Below are positions 40,678-49,768 of a stretch of 64,000 nucleotides of DNA, in pieces; the stretch's first letter is position 1; every line of letters starts with the position of its first letter. The stretch is taken from NCBI RefSeq assembly GCF_049651805.1, contig NZ_JBASCU010000031.1:44488-108487 (forward strand), in the 5' to 3' direction. The stretch comes from Pseudolysinimonas_A sp049651805 (GTDB lineage: Bacteria; Actinomycetota; Actinomycetes; Actinomycetales; Microbacteriaceae). The translations under genes were made by a program, and so were the position numbers. Under the pieces are notes generated by a model that saw nothing but the letters and a program-made list of their open reading frames with translations, had not been told where the DNA came from and made no database searches.

Positions 40678-41960
40678 CATCCACCGCAGTTCAGAAAGCA
40701 GAGCACGCTGTGCTCGTGCTGGAGGACGGCACCCGCTACGAGGGCCGCGCCTATGGCGCCCGCGGCCGCACCCTCGGCGAAGCGGTCTTCGCGACCGGCA
40801 TGACCGGCTACCAGGAGACGCTCACCGACCCGTCGTACGCGGGGCAGATCGTCGTACAGACGGCGCCGCACATCGGCAACACCGGCATGAACGACGAAGA
40901 CCCCGAGTCGCGGCGCATCTGGGTCGCCGGCTACGTCGTGCGCGACCCCTCGCGCGTGGTGAGCAACTTCCGCGGCATCCGGTCGCTCGACGACGAACTC
41001 ACCGACACCGGAATCGTGGGCATCTCGGGCATCGACACCCGGGCGATCACCCGGCGATTGCGCGACTCAGGTGCGATGCGTGCCGGCGTCTTCTCCGGGC
41101 CGGATGCCAACCTCAGCGCCGATGAGCAGCTTGCGATCGTGCGGGCGGCGCCGTCGATGACGGGGCTGAACCTCTCCGCGGAGGTGTCGGTCACCGAAGC
41201 CGTCGTCACGCCCGCGCGCGATTCCAATGCGGCTGGCGCCGTGGAGAAGATCGGCAACCTCGCCATCCTCGACCTCGGCATCAAGCAGTCGACCGTCGAC
41301 AACCTCGCCGCCCGCGGGTTCGAGGTGCACGTGCTTCCGCAGAACGTGACTCTCGAAGAGGTGCTCGCGATCGATCCTGTCGCGGCGTTCTACAGCAACG
41401 GCCCCGGCGACCCGGAGGCCTCCGACGCCCACGTCGCCCTGCTCCGCGAGCTGCTCGACCGCGAACTGCCGTTCTTCGGCATCTGTTTCGGCAACCAGCT
41501 GCTCGGGCGGGCCCTCGGCTTCGGCACCTACAAGTTGCCGTTCGGTCACCGCGGCATCAACCAGCCGGTGCTCGACAAGACCACCGGCAAGGTCGAGATC
41601 ACGGCGCACAACCACGGTTTCGCGGTCGACGCCCCGCTCGACGGGCCGGTCGACTCGCCGAACGGCTACGGCCGCGTCGAGGTGAGTCACGTCGGCCTCA
41701 ACGACCAGGTCGTGGAGGGGCTGCGGGCGCTCGACATCCCCGCGTTCTCGGTGCAGTACCACCCCGAAGCGGCCGCCGGACCCCACGATGCTAACTACCT
41801 CTTCGACAGATTCCGCGACATGGTTCTCGATTCTCGCCGGTCGAGTAGCGAGCGCAGCGAGCGTGTCGAGACCACACCAACGAGCAACCCGGGGGCGGGT
41901 CTCGACACGCGCCCTCCGGGCGCTACTCGACCGACGAGTCCGGAAGAGGACACGAAGTAA
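40674..41960 (+). CDS. carA: Carbamoyl-phosphate synthase small subunit, with repeat-derived C-terminus
   Basis: 428 residues. Glutamine amidotransferase: nucleophile Cys in FFGICFGNQLLGRALG (about 270) and the His-Glu pair in QYHPEAAAGP (about 361). The family usually ends soon after DANYLFDRFRDMV. Here about 40 further residues follow, and most are encoded by two copies of the dispersed hairpin repeat in inverted orientation (RSSSERSERVET and GLDTRPPGATRP). The tail is probably disordered. The TAA overlaps the carB ATG by one base. Confidence 0.95.
   Translation: MTSTAVQKAEHAVLVLEDGTRYEGRAYGARGRTLGEAVFATGMTGYQETLTDPSYAGQIVVQTAPHIGNTGMNDEDPESRRIWVAGYVVRDPSRVVSNFRGIRSLDDELTDTGIVGISGIDTRAITRRLRDSGAMRAGVFSGPDANLSADEQLAIVRAAPSMTGLNLSAEVSVTEAVVTPARDSNAAGAVEKIGNLAILDLGIKQSTVDNLAARGFEVHVLPQNVTLEEVLAIDPVAAFYSNGPGDPEASDAHVALLRELLDRELPFFGICFGNQLLGRALGFGTYKLPFGHRGINQPVLDKTTGKVEITAHNHGFAVDAPLDGPVDSPNGYGRVEVSHVGLNDQVVEGLRALDIPAFSVQYHPEAAAGPHDANYLFDRFRDMVLDSRRSSSERSERVETTPTSNPGAGLDTRPPGATRPTSPEEDTK
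41839..41873 (+). repeat. Dispersed hairpin repeat in the carA coding sequence, forward copy
   Basis: GGTCGAGTA, core GCGAGC-GCA-GCGAGC, then GTGTCGAGACC. The core is not a clean palindrome, unlike most other copies. Paired with an inverted copy 24 bases on. Confidence 0.88.
41898..41932 (-). repeat. Dispersed hairpin repeat in the carA coding sequence, reverse copy
   Basis: GGTCTCGACAC, stem GCGCCC-TCC-GGGCGC, then TACTCGACC. With the forward copy at 41839 it forms a REPIN-like inverted pair. Confidence 0.88.
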
Positions 41961-44900
41961 TGCCCAAGCGGGAAGACATCCACTCGGTTCTCGTCATCGG
42001 GTCGGGGCCGATCGTCATCGGCCAGGCCGCCGAGTTCGACTACTCGGGCACGCAGGCGTGCCGCGTGCTGCGCGAGGAGGGCATCCGGGTCATCCTGGTG
42101 AACCCGAACCCGGCGACGATCATGACCGACCCCGACTTCGCGGATGCCACGTACATTGAGCCGATCACCTCCGAGGCACTCGAGGCGATCATCAAGCAGG
42201 AGAAGCCGGATGCCATCCTGCCGACCCTGGGCGGCCAGACGGCGCTCAACGCGGCGATCGCGCTCGACGAGGAAGGCATCCTCGCGAAGTACGGCGTCGA
42301 GCTGATCGGCGCCAAGGTCGAGGCCATCAAGAAGGGCGAAGACCGCCAGCTCTTCAAGGAACTCGTGCTCGAGTCGGGCGCCGACGTGGCGCGCAGCCAC
42401 ATCGTGCACACCGTCGGGGAAGCCGTGGATGCTGCCGAGGATCTCGGCTACCCGCTGGTGGTGCGGCCGTCGTTCACGATGGGCGGGCTCGGCTCGGGTT
42501 TCGCTTACACGCGGGATGATCTCATCCGCATGGTCGGCGACGGCCTGCACCAGTCGCCGACCACCGAGGTGCTGCTCGAGGAGTCGATCACCGGCTGGAA
42601 GGAGTACGAGCTCGAGCTGATGCGCGACACAAGCGACAACACCGTCGTCGTGTGCTCGATCGAGAACGTCGACCCGGTCGGCGTGCACACCGGCGACTCG
42701 ATCACCGTCGCACCGGCTCTGACGCTCACCGACCGCGAATACCAGAACCTGCGCAACATCGGCATCGACATCATCCGCCGAGTGGGCGTCGACACCGGGG
42801 GCTGCAACATCCAGTTCGCGGTCGAGCCGAACACCGGGCGCGTCATCGTCATCGAGATGAACCCGCGCGTCTCGCGGTCGTCGGCCCTGGCGTCGAAGGC
42901 GACGGGCTTCCCGATCGCGAAGATCGCCGCGAAGCTCGCGATCGGGTATCGGCTCGACGAGATCCCCAACGACATCACCAAGGTGACCCCGGCATCCTTC
43001 GAGCCGACCCTCGACTACGTCGTGGTCAAGGTGCCGCGGTTCGCGTTTGAGAAATTCCCGTCGGCGGATGCCACCCTCACCACGACGATGAAGAGCGTCG
43101 GCGAGGCGATGGCGATCGGGCGCAACTACACGACGGCGCTGCAGAAGGCGCTGCGGAGCCTCGAGAAGCGGGGGAGCAGCTTCCACTGGGGACCCGAGCC
43201 GCGCACGAAGGCCGAGTTGCTCGAGGTGTCGCGCATTCCCACCGATGGGCGCATCGTCACGCTGCAGCAGGCGTTGCGCAAGGGCGCGACGATCGAGGAG
43301 GCCTTCGAGGCGACCAAGATCGACCCGTGGTTCCTCGACCAGATCGTGCTCATCAACGAGGTCGCCGATGAGATCGCCGGGTCGCTGCGCTTCGATGCCG
43401 CGCTCATCCGATTGGCGAAGGATCACGGCTTCTCCGACATCCAGATCGCGCAGTTGCGCGAGCTCACTGAGGCGGAAGTGCGCAACGCGCGCTGGCAGTT
43501 CGGCGTGCGGCCAGTGTTCAAGACCGTCGACACCTGTGCGGGCGAGTTTCCCGCCCTCACGCCGTACCACTACTCGTCGTACGACCTCGAGACCGAAGTG
43601 GCGCCGTCGGATGCGCGCAAGGTCGTCATCCTCGGCTCCGGACCGAACCGCATCGGGCAGGGCGTCGAGTTCGACTACTCGTGCGTGCACGCCTCGTTCG
43701 CCCTCTCGGCTGCCGGGTTCGAGACGATCATGATCAACTGCAACCCCGAGACCGTCTCGACCGACTACGACACCTCCGACCGGCTGTACTTCGAGCCGCT
43801 CACGCTCGAAGACGTGCTCGAGGTCATCCACGCGGAATCCCAGTCGGGCGAGCTCGTCGGCGTCATCGTGCAGCTCGGCGGCCAGACGGCGCTCGGTCTC
43901 GCGAAGGGTCTCGAGGCGGCCGGAGTGCCGATTCTCGGCACGTCGCCGTCGGCCATCGACCTCGCCGAGGAGCGCGGGCTGTTCTCGGGCATCCTCGACG
44001 CTGCCGGTCTGCTGTCGCCGAAGAACGGCACCGCGACGGATGCTCCCTCCGCGGTGGTCGTCGCCGAAGGCATCGGCTACCCGGTGCTCGTGCGCCCGTC
44101 GTTCGTGCTCGGTGGTCGCGGCATGGAGATCGTCTACGACACCCCGAGCCTCGAGGACTACTTCGACCGGGTGCGCGAGCAGGCGATCATCGGCCCCGGC
44201 TCGCCGCTGCTCGTCGACCGGTTCCTCGACGACGCCCTCGAGATCGACATCGACGCCATCTACGACGGCACCGAGCTGTACGTCGGCGGCATCATGGAGC
44301 ACATCGAGGAAGCCGGCATCCACTCCGGCGACTCCGCGTGCACCCTCCCGCCGGTGACGCTCGGCCGCGATGTGCAGACCCGGGTCGTCGAAGCGACCCG
44401 CAAGATCGCCGAAGGCATCGGCGTGCGCGGGCTGCTCAACGTACAGTTCGCGATCGGGGCGGGCGTGCTCTACGTGCTCGAAGCCAACCCGCGGGCCTCG
44501 CGCACGGTGCCGTTCGTCTCGAAGGCGCTCGGCATCCCACTTGCGAAGGCAGCGTCGCTCGTGATGGTGGGTAAGAGCATCCGCGACCTCGTCGCCGATG
44601 GGCTCCTGCCTGCGGAAGACGGAGAGTACGTGCCGCTCGACGCGCCCGTCTCGGTGAAGGAGGCGGTGCTGCCGTTCAAGCGGTTCCGCACGAGCGAGGG
44701 GCACGTCGTCGACTCGGTGCTCGGGCCCGAGATGCGCTCCACCGGCGAGGTGATGGGAATCGACGCCGACTTCCCGCGGGCGTTCGCGAAGAGCCAGGAT
44801 GCCGCCTACGGCGGGTTGCCGTCTTCAGGAACCGTGTTCGTCTCGGTCGCCGACCGCGACAAACGGGCGATCGTGCTGCCGATCCTGCGGCTCACCCAGC

Positions 44901-45292
44901 TCGGCTTCGACATCGTCGCGACCTCCGGAACGGCCGAAGTGCTCGCCCGCAACGGCATCCCGGCCACGACGGTGCGCAAGTTCTTCATGGGGCAGGACAC
45001 GGATGCCGACGACCCGTCGATCGTCGAACTCATCAATGCGGGCAGAATCGATGTCGTGATCAACACGCCCTCGGGACGGTCGGCTCGCGCCGACGGGTTC
45101 GAGATCCGCACGGCGACGGTCGCCGCCGACAAGCCGCTGTTCACCACGATCGCCCAGCTCGGAGCTGCTGTCGCCTCGTTCGAGGTGGCCCGGGGTGCGA
45201 TGCGCGTGCGGTCGCTTCAGGACTACGCGAAGGATCGCGCCGCGAGCCTCGCCGCACGGGAGCGGGTCGACCTGGAACCCGTCGCTCGATGA
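41960..45292 (+). CDS. carB: Carbamoyl-phosphate synthase large subunit
   Basis: 1110 residues, two homologous ATP-grasp halves. The first opens VLVIGSGPIVIGQAAEFDYSG and the second VVILGSGPNRIGQGVEFDYS, with conserved VRPSF-type strands in each (VVRPSFTMGGLGSG, LVRPSFVLGGRGME). The C-terminal MGS-like regulatory domain (about 960-1080) ends with VINTPSGRSARADG. It uses ammonia from CarA. Length is normal. Confidence 0.97.
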   Translation: MPKREDIHSVLVIGSGPIVIGQAAEFDYSGTQACRVLREEGIRVILVNPNPATIMTDPDFADATYIEPITSEALEAIIKQEKPDAILPTLGGQTALNAAIALDEEGILAKYGVELIGAKVEAIKKGEDRQLFKELVLESGADVARSHIVHTVGEAVDAAEDLGYPLVVRPSFTMGGLGSGFAYTRDDLIRMVGDGLHQSPTTEVLLEESITGWKEYELELMRDTSDNTVVVCSIENVDPVGVHTGDSITVAPALTLTDREYQNLRNIGIDIIRRVGVDTGGCNIQFAVEPNTGRVIVIEMNPRVSRSSALASKATGFPIAKIAAKLAIGYRLDEIPNDITKVTPASFEPTLDYVVVKVPRFAFEKFPSADATLTTTMKSVGEAMAIGRNYTTALQKALRSLEKRGSSFHWGPEPRTKAELLEVSRIPTDGRIVTLQQALRKGATIEEAFEATKIDPWFLDQIVLINEVADEIAGSLRFDAALIRLAKDHGFSDIQIAQLRELTEAEVRNARWQFGVRPVFKTVDTCAGEFPALTPYHYSSYDLETEVAPSDARKVVILGSGPNRIGQGVEFDYSCVHASFALSAAGFETIMINCNPETVSTDYDTSDRLYFEPLTLEDVLEVIHAESQSGELVGVIVQLGGQTALGLAKGLEAAGVPILGTSPSAIDLAEERGLFSGILDAAGLLSPKNGTATDAPSAVVVAEGIGYPVLVRPSFVLGGRGMEIVYDTPSLEDYFDRVREQAIIGPGSPLLVDRFLDDALEIDIDAIYDGTELYVGGIMEHIEEAGIHSGDSACTLPPVTLGRDVQTRVVEATRKIAEGIGVRGLLNVQFAIGAGVLYVLEANPRASRTVPFVSKALGIPLAKAASLVMVGKSIRDLVADGLLPAEDGEYVPLDAPVSVKEAVLPFKRFRTSEGHVVDSVLGPEMRSTGEVMGIDADFPRAFAKSQDAAYGGLPSSGTVFVSVADRDKRAIVLPILRLTQLGFDIVATSGTAEVLARNGIPATTVRKFFMGQDTDADDPSIVELINAGRIDVVINTPSGRSARADGFEIRTATVAADKPLFTTIAQLGAAVASFEVARGAMRVRSLQDYAKDRAASLAARERVDLEPVAR

Positions 45293-46116
45293 CCTTCGCC
45301 ACCCGACTGTTGGAGACTCTCGCCGAGTCGGGGCAGCTCTGCGTCGGTATCGACCCACACGCCGCGCTGCTGGCGACCTGGGGTCTGCCTGACTCCGCGG
45401 CTGGGGTTCGCGATTTCGGCCTGAGAACGGTGGATGCCGTGGCCGGCCGGGCGGGGCTCGTGAAGCCACAGGTCGCATTCTTTGAGCGGCATGGGTCGGC
45501 CGGCTACGCGGCGCTCGAAGACGTTCTCGCGGCGGCCCGCGCTGCGGGACTGTTCGTGATCGCCGATGCCAAGCGCGGCGACATCGGTTCGACCGTCGAC
45601 GCCTACGGCGAGGCCTGGTTGTCGCCGGGGTCGCCGCTCGAATCCGACGCGATGACCGCGTACGCCTACCAGGGGCTCGGTTCGTTGAGCGGTGTGCTCG
45701 CGCTGGCGGAGCGGCACGGCAAGGGTGTCATCGTCGTCACGGCGACCTCGAATCCCGAAGCCGCGGCGACGCAGACCGCGGTGCGTGCCGACGGTCGCAC
45801 TGTCGCCGCGGGAATCGTCGACGAGGTCGCTGCGCTGCCCGGCACCGGCGGGCTGGTGCTCGGGGCGACGATCCGGCTCGCCGATTTCGGGATCGCGCCG
45901 GACTCGCTCGCCGGCATCCCGATTCTCGCCCCGGGCTTCGGGGCGCAGGGCGCCCGCCTTGGCGATCTCGTGACGTTGTTCGGGGCTGCCACACCCCAGG
46001 TTGCCGCCCACGTGTCGCGCGAGATTCTGAGGGCGGGCCCCGACGGGATCGCCGCCGCGATCGACCGCGCTCAGGCCGAACTGCGGGCCCTGCCCGCGGT
46101 GAGCGGGGCGGCATGA
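45289..46116 (+). CDS. pyrF: Orotidine 5'-phosphate decarboxylase (group 2)
   Basis: 275 residues, last step of UMP synthesis. LCVGIDPHAALLATWGL starts the barrel, and the catalytic Lys-Asp array is in VIADAKRGDIGST (about 90-100). LAPGFGAQGAR binds phosphate. This is the longer actinobacterial group 2 form. ATG 45289 overlaps the carB stop and its TGA overlaps the next ATG. Confidence 0.96.
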   Translation: MTFATRLLETLAESGQLCVGIDPHAALLATWGLPDSAAGVRDFGLRTVDAVAGRAGLVKPQVAFFERHGSAGYAALEDVLAAARAAGLFVIADAKRGDIGSTVDAYGEAWLSPGSPLESDAMTAYAYQGLGSLSGVLALAERHGKGVIVVTATSNPEAAATQTAVRADGRTVAAGIVDEVAALPGTGGLVLGATIRLADFGIAPDSLAGIPILAPGFGAQGARLGDLVTLFGAATPQVAAHVSREILRAGPDGIAAAIDRAQAELRALPAVSGAA

Positions 46117-47012
46117 AGCCCCCGGAGGTCGACCGCGCGGCCGGATCCCGGGCCGCCGTCGCCGCTCGCCGGGCACGCGCCGAGGTGAAGCGTCAGGTCG
46201 CGTCACGCGAACGTACCGCGCTCGACGTCGCGCACAGCGCGTGGGCCGGCGACCCGCTCGCCCCCGAGGCGACGTTGCGGGTGAGCGAACTACTGAAGAG
46301 CATCCCGACGCTCGGCCCGACTCGCACCGAGCGGATCATGGCCGAACTCGGCATCGCCGCGTCGAAGCGTGTCGGAGGGCTCGGGTCGCGGCAGCGCGTC
46401 CGGCTGCGCGAGTACCTGCTGGGCCGCGAGGGGACGGCCCGGCGCCCCCGCAGTCGCCTCGTCGTGCTGGCCGGGCCGACGGCGGTGGGTAAAGGCACGG
46501 TGTCGCGTCACATCCGCGAGACCTACCCCGATGTTCTGCTCAGCGTCTCGGCGACGACTCGTCCACCGCGGCCGGGAGAGATCGACGGCGAGCACTACTA
46601 CTTCGTCAGTGACGCCGAGTTCGACGCGATGATCGAACGCGGCGAGTTTCTCGAATACGCGACGGTGCACAACGCCTCCCGCTACGGCACCCCGCGACCG
46701 CCGATCGACCGCGCCCTCGCCGAGGGCAAGAGCGTGCTGCTCGAAATCGATCTGCAGGGCGCGCGGGCCGTGAAAGCGGCGATGCCGGAGGCGCTTCTGG
46801 TGTTTCTGTTGCCGCCGACGTGGGAGGAACTGGTGCGGCGGCTGCTCGACCGCGGCACCGAAAGCGCCGAGGAACAACAGCGCCGACTCGACACCGCGAA
46901 GGTCGAGTTGGCGGCCCAAGACGAGTTCGATGTGAAAGTCGTGAACGAAGAGGTCGGCCAAGCGGCGCGCGAGGTCGTAGAATTGTTGGATGTGCCTGCA
47001 TCCAGGCACTGA
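46113..47012 (+). CDS. gmk: Fusion of mIHF-like DNA-binding domain and guanylate kinase
   Basis: 299 residues. Residues 1-105 resemble actinobacterial integration host factor (mIHF), with an S13-like helix-two-turn-helix element: SELLKSIPTLGPTRTERIM, then AELGIAASKRVGGLGSRQR. Residues 115-299 are guanylate kinase, with P-loop LAGPTAVGKGTVSRH, SATTRPPRPGE and the EFLEYATVHNASRYGTP GMP-binding region, converting GMP to GDP. In mycobacteria mihF and gmk are separate adjacent genes in this position, before rpoZ; here one frame continues through with no stop or internal start. The protein could link nucleoid binding and GTP supply, or the domain may be vestigial. Confidence 0.93.
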   Translation: MKPPEVDRAAGSRAAVAARRARAEVKRQVASRERTALDVAHSAWAGDPLAPEATLRVSELLKSIPTLGPTRTERIMAELGIAASKRVGGLGSRQRVRLREYLLGREGTARRPRSRLVVLAGPTAVGKGTVSRHIRETYPDVLLSVSATTRPPRPGEIDGEHYYFVSDAEFDAMIERGEFLEYATVHNASRYGTPRPPIDRALAEGKSVLLEIDLQGARAVKAAMPEALLVFLLPPTWEELVRRLLDRGTESAEEQQRRLDTAKVELAAQDEFDVKVVNEEVGQAAREVVELLDVPASRH

Positions 47013-47046
47013 GCCTTAGCCGGCACCGTGACTTAGGGAGAACCCC

Positions 47047-47304
47047 ATGGCCGACCGCAACAGCGGCATCATCGACCCGCCGATCGACGAACTGCTCTCG
47101 AAGGTCGACTCCAAGTACCAGCTCGTGATCTTCGCCAGCAAGCGCGCGCGTCAGATCAACGACTACTACGCCGACCTGCACGAGGGTTCGCTCTTCGACA
47201 ACGTCGGCCCGCTCGTCGACTCGACGATCGACGACAAGCCGCTGTCGGTCGCCCTGCACGAGATCAACGAGGACAAGCTGGTCCTCAAGCACATCGCCGA
47301 GTAA
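47047..47304 (+). CDS. rpoZ: RNA polymerase omega subunit
   Basis: 85 residues. The sequence PPIDELLSKVDSKYQLVIFA then KRARQIN matches actinobacterial omega, including the conserved ELL and basic RARQIN. The C-terminal half (VALHEINEDKLVLKH) is the conserved tail. AGGGAG precedes ATG 47047. Assists assembly of core polymerase with beta prime. Located after gmk as in most actinobacteria. Confidence 0.95.
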   Translation: MADRNSGIIDPPIDELLSKVDSKYQLVIFASKRARQINDYYADLHEGSLFDNVGPLVDSTIDDKPLSVALHEINEDKLVLKHIAE

Positions 47305-47331
47305 GCGCCTCCGCGCTCCGCGTATGCGTGT

Positions 47332-47348
47332 ACTGAGCGTGTCGAAGT
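47332..47348 (+). repeat. Minimal relative of the hairpin repeat at the coaBC start
   Basis: ACTGAGCGTGTCGAAGT: the conserved GAG and TGTCGA elements are flanked by a different self-complementary outer stem (ACT/AGT), with almost no inner stem. The coaBC GTG starts at its penultimate base. Confidence 0.65.
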
Positions 47349-48567
47349 GAACGTCGTCGTCGGCATCACCGGCGGCATCGCGGCCTACAAGGCCGTCGGC
47401 GTCGTGCGTGCCCTCGTGCTCGCGGGCCACGACGTGCACGTCGTCGCCACCGAGAACGCGCTCAGATTCGTCGGCCGACCGACTTTCGAGGCGATCAGCC
47501 GCAACCTCGTGCACAGCGACCTCTACGAGGGTGTCGCCGAAGTGCGTCACGTCGCAATCGGGCAGGCCGCCGACCTCATCATCGTCGCGCCGGCGACCGC
47601 GAACACGATCGCGAAGATCGCCGCGGGGTCGGCCGATGACCTTCTCGGCAACACGATCCTCGCCAGCACAGCACCCCTCGTGATCGCTCCGGCGATGCAC
47701 ACCGAGATGTGGCAGAACCCCGCGACGGTTGCGAACATCGCGACCTTGCGCGAGCGCGGCATCCACATCGTCGGCCCCGCATCGGGTCAGCTCACCGGCA
47801 CCGACAGCGGGGTGGGCCGCATGGTCGAGCCCGACGAGATCGTCGCCGCGGCCCTTGCGGTCGTCGGCCCGCGAGACCTGGCCGGCCGTCGCATCCTCGT
47901 CACCGCGGGCGGCACGCGGGAGCCTTTGGACCCGGTGCGATTCATCGGGAACCGGTCGAGCGGGCGCCAAGGTGTCGCAATCGCGCGAGCAGCCGCCGAC
48001 CGTGGTGCCGACGTCGTGCTTGTCGTCGCGAATATCGACGACGGTGTTCTGGACGAGCGGCTCGGGGGGCTCACCCTGCGGCATGTCTCGACGACGGCCG
48101 AACTGCGCGTGGCGGCGCTGGAGGAGGCGCAGGCGGCGGATGTCGTGGTGATGGCCGCGGCGGTCGCCGACTACCGCCCCGAAACGGTTGCGGAAGGCAA
48201 GATCAAGAAGGAGACGCAGGGCGACATGCTCGACCTGCGGCTGGTGCGCAACCCTGACATCCTGCGCGAGATCGTCGACGCGCGACGCGAAGGTCAGTCG
48301 ATCATCGGATTCGCCGCGGAGACCGAGGCCGATCCGGATGCCTTCCTCGAGCTGGGGCGGGCCAAGGCGGCTCGCAAGGGGGTCGACCTGCTCGTCCTCA
48401 ACAGGGTCGGTTGGACTGAAGGGTTCGGCACGGCGACCAACGACGTCGTCGTCGTGACGGGCGGCGGCGATAGAGTGGCCGAGGCGTCGGGCTCCAAGTC
48501 CGAAGTCGCCCACCGCATCCTGGATGCTGCGTTGTTGAAGAACGCCGCCCCCGCACCTTCGGAGTAG
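47347..48567 (+). CDS. coaBC: Bifunctional phosphopantothenoylcysteine decarboxylase/synthase
   Basis: 406 residues, two steps of coenzyme A synthesis. CoaC half: VVVGITGGIAAYKAVG, ADLIIVAPATANTIAKIA and the PAMHTEMW motif. The substrate loop reads ASGQLTGTDSGVGRM, with Thr-Gly where E. coli has a Cys, as is common in actinobacteria. CoaB half: ILVTAGGTREPLDPVRFIGN, SSGRQGVAIARAA, and the KIKKE lysines near residue 285. GTG 47347 gives the exact CoaC start and lies on a minimal repeat; no Shine-Dalgarno is obvious. metK starts four bases after the stop. Confidence 0.94.
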   Translation: MNVVVGITGGIAAYKAVGVVRALVLAGHDVHVVATENALRFVGRPTFEAISRNLVHSDLYEGVAEVRHVAIGQAADLIIVAPATANTIAKIAAGSADDLLGNTILASTAPLVIAPAMHTEMWQNPATVANIATLRERGIHIVGPASGQLTGTDSGVGRMVEPDEIVAAALAVVGPRDLAGRRILVTAGGTREPLDPVRFIGNRSSGRQGVAIARAAADRGADVVLVVANIDDGVLDERLGGLTLRHVSTTAELRVAALEEAQAADVVVMAAAVADYRPETVAEGKIKKETQGDMLDLRLVRNPDILREIVDARREGQSIIGFAAETEADPDAFLELGRAKAARKGVDLLVLNRVGWTEGFGTATNDVVVVTGGGDRVAEASGSKSEVAHRILDAALLKNAAPAPSE

Positions 48568-48571
48568 CCGC

Positions 48572-49762
48572 TTGAGTCTTCGCCTGTTCACCTCTGAGTC
48601 GGTCACCGAGGGGCACCCCGACAAGATCTGCGACCAGGTCAGCGACTCGATTCTCGACGCGATGCTCGCCGTCGATCCGGCGGCACGCGTCGCTGTCGAG
48701 ACCCTCGTCACGACCGGGCTCGTGCACGTCGCCGGCGAGGTGACGACGTCGAGCTACGTCGACATCCCGACCATCGTGCGCAAGACGATCACCGACATCG
48801 GCTACACCGGGTCAGACGTCTGGTTCGACGGCCGCTCGTGCGGCGTGTCGATCTCGATCGGCGGACAGTCGCCCGACATCGCGCAGGGCGTCGACCATGC
48901 GTTCGAGGCCCGCGAAGGCACGAGCGTCGACGACCTCGACCGTCAGGGCGCCGGCGACCAGGGCATCATGTTCGGGTACGCCACCAACGAGACGCCCGTG
49001 CTGATGCCGCTGCCGATCTGGCTCGCGCATCGTATGTCGGAGCGGCTTGCGTTCGTGCGACACGAGGGCATCGTCGACTTCCTGCGGCCCGACGGCAAGA
49101 CGCAGGTGACGATCGGTTACGACGGCACGACTCCCGCCACGGTTGAGACGGTCGTCGTGTCGACGCAACACTCGCCGAGCGTCGACACGGCTACCCTGCG
49201 AGCCGAGGTCGAGCGACTCGTGATCCGTCCGGTTCTCGACCTCGTCGATCTGCCGTCGGCCGACGCCCGGGTGCTCATCAACCCCACCGGTCGGTTCGAG
49301 ATCGGCGGCCCGCACGGCGACGCCGGCCTCACCGGCCGCAAGATCATCGTCGACACCTACGGCGGAGCCGCGCGACACGGTGGCGGAGCGTTCTCGGGTA
49401 AAGACCCCTCGAAGGTCGACCGGTCGGCCGCGTACGCGCTGCGGTGGGTCGCCAAGAACGCGGTCGCCGCCGGTCTCGCCGACCGCCTCGAAGTGCAGGT
49501 CGCCTATGCGATCGGCACCGCCTCACCGGTCGGGCTCTACGTCGAGTCCTTCGGCAGCGGTCATGTGAGCGACGAGAAGATCATCGCCGCGATCCGCGAG
49601 GTGTTCGACCTGCGTCCGGCGGCGATCATCCGCGATCTCAAGCTGCTGCGGCCGATCTACGCGGCCACCGCGTCGTACGGGCACTTCGGGCGCGAACTGC
49701 CCGAGTTCACCTGGGAGGCCACCGACCGAGTCGACGACCTCCGCGCCGCCGCCGGGTTGTAG
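48572..49762 (+). CDS. metK: S-adenosylmethionine synthetase, TTG start
   Basis: 396 residues. TTG 48572 is the only start in reach that yields the full N-terminus LSLRLFTSESVTEGHPDKIC. Motifs: GYATNE, GGGAFSGKDPSKVDRSAAY with the P-loop-like metal and phosphate site, and the C-terminal ELPEFTWE. It makes SAM from methionine and ATP. There is no room for a SAM riboswitch (four-base gap to coaBC), so it is probably operon-driven. Confidence 0.95.
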   Translation: MSLRLFTSESVTEGHPDKICDQVSDSILDAMLAVDPAARVAVETLVTTGLVHVAGEVTTSSYVDIPTIVRKTITDIGYTGSDVWFDGRSCGVSISIGGQSPDIAQGVDHAFEAREGTSVDDLDRQGAGDQGIMFGYATNETPVLMPLPIWLAHRMSERLAFVRHEGIVDFLRPDGKTQVTIGYDGTTPATVETVVVSTQHSPSVDTATLRAEVERLVIRPVLDLVDLPSADARVLINPTGRFEIGGPHGDAGLTGRKIIVDTYGGAARHGGGAFSGKDPSKVDRSAAYALRWVAKNAVAAGLADRLEVQVAYAIGTASPVGLYVESFGSGHVSDEKIIAAIREVFDLRPAAIIRDLKLLRPIYAATASYGHFGRELPEFTWEATDRVDDLRAAAGL

Positions 49763-49768
49763 CCCTAG

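Noticed and set aside
41795..44704. A 969-codon open frame antisense to carB
   Set aside because: Stop-free antisense frames are expected opposite GC-rich genes with strong third-position GC bias. The translation is low-complexity (Arg, Val, Asp, His) and carB is unmistakable on the other strand.
48562..48571. GAGTAGCCGC at the coaBC stop as another repeat remnant
   Set aside because: Ten matching bases around a common GAG-TAG stop are not enough to separate from chance, with no inner stem following.
48560..48580. SAM riboswitch before metK
   Set aside because: Only four bases separate coaBC and metK.
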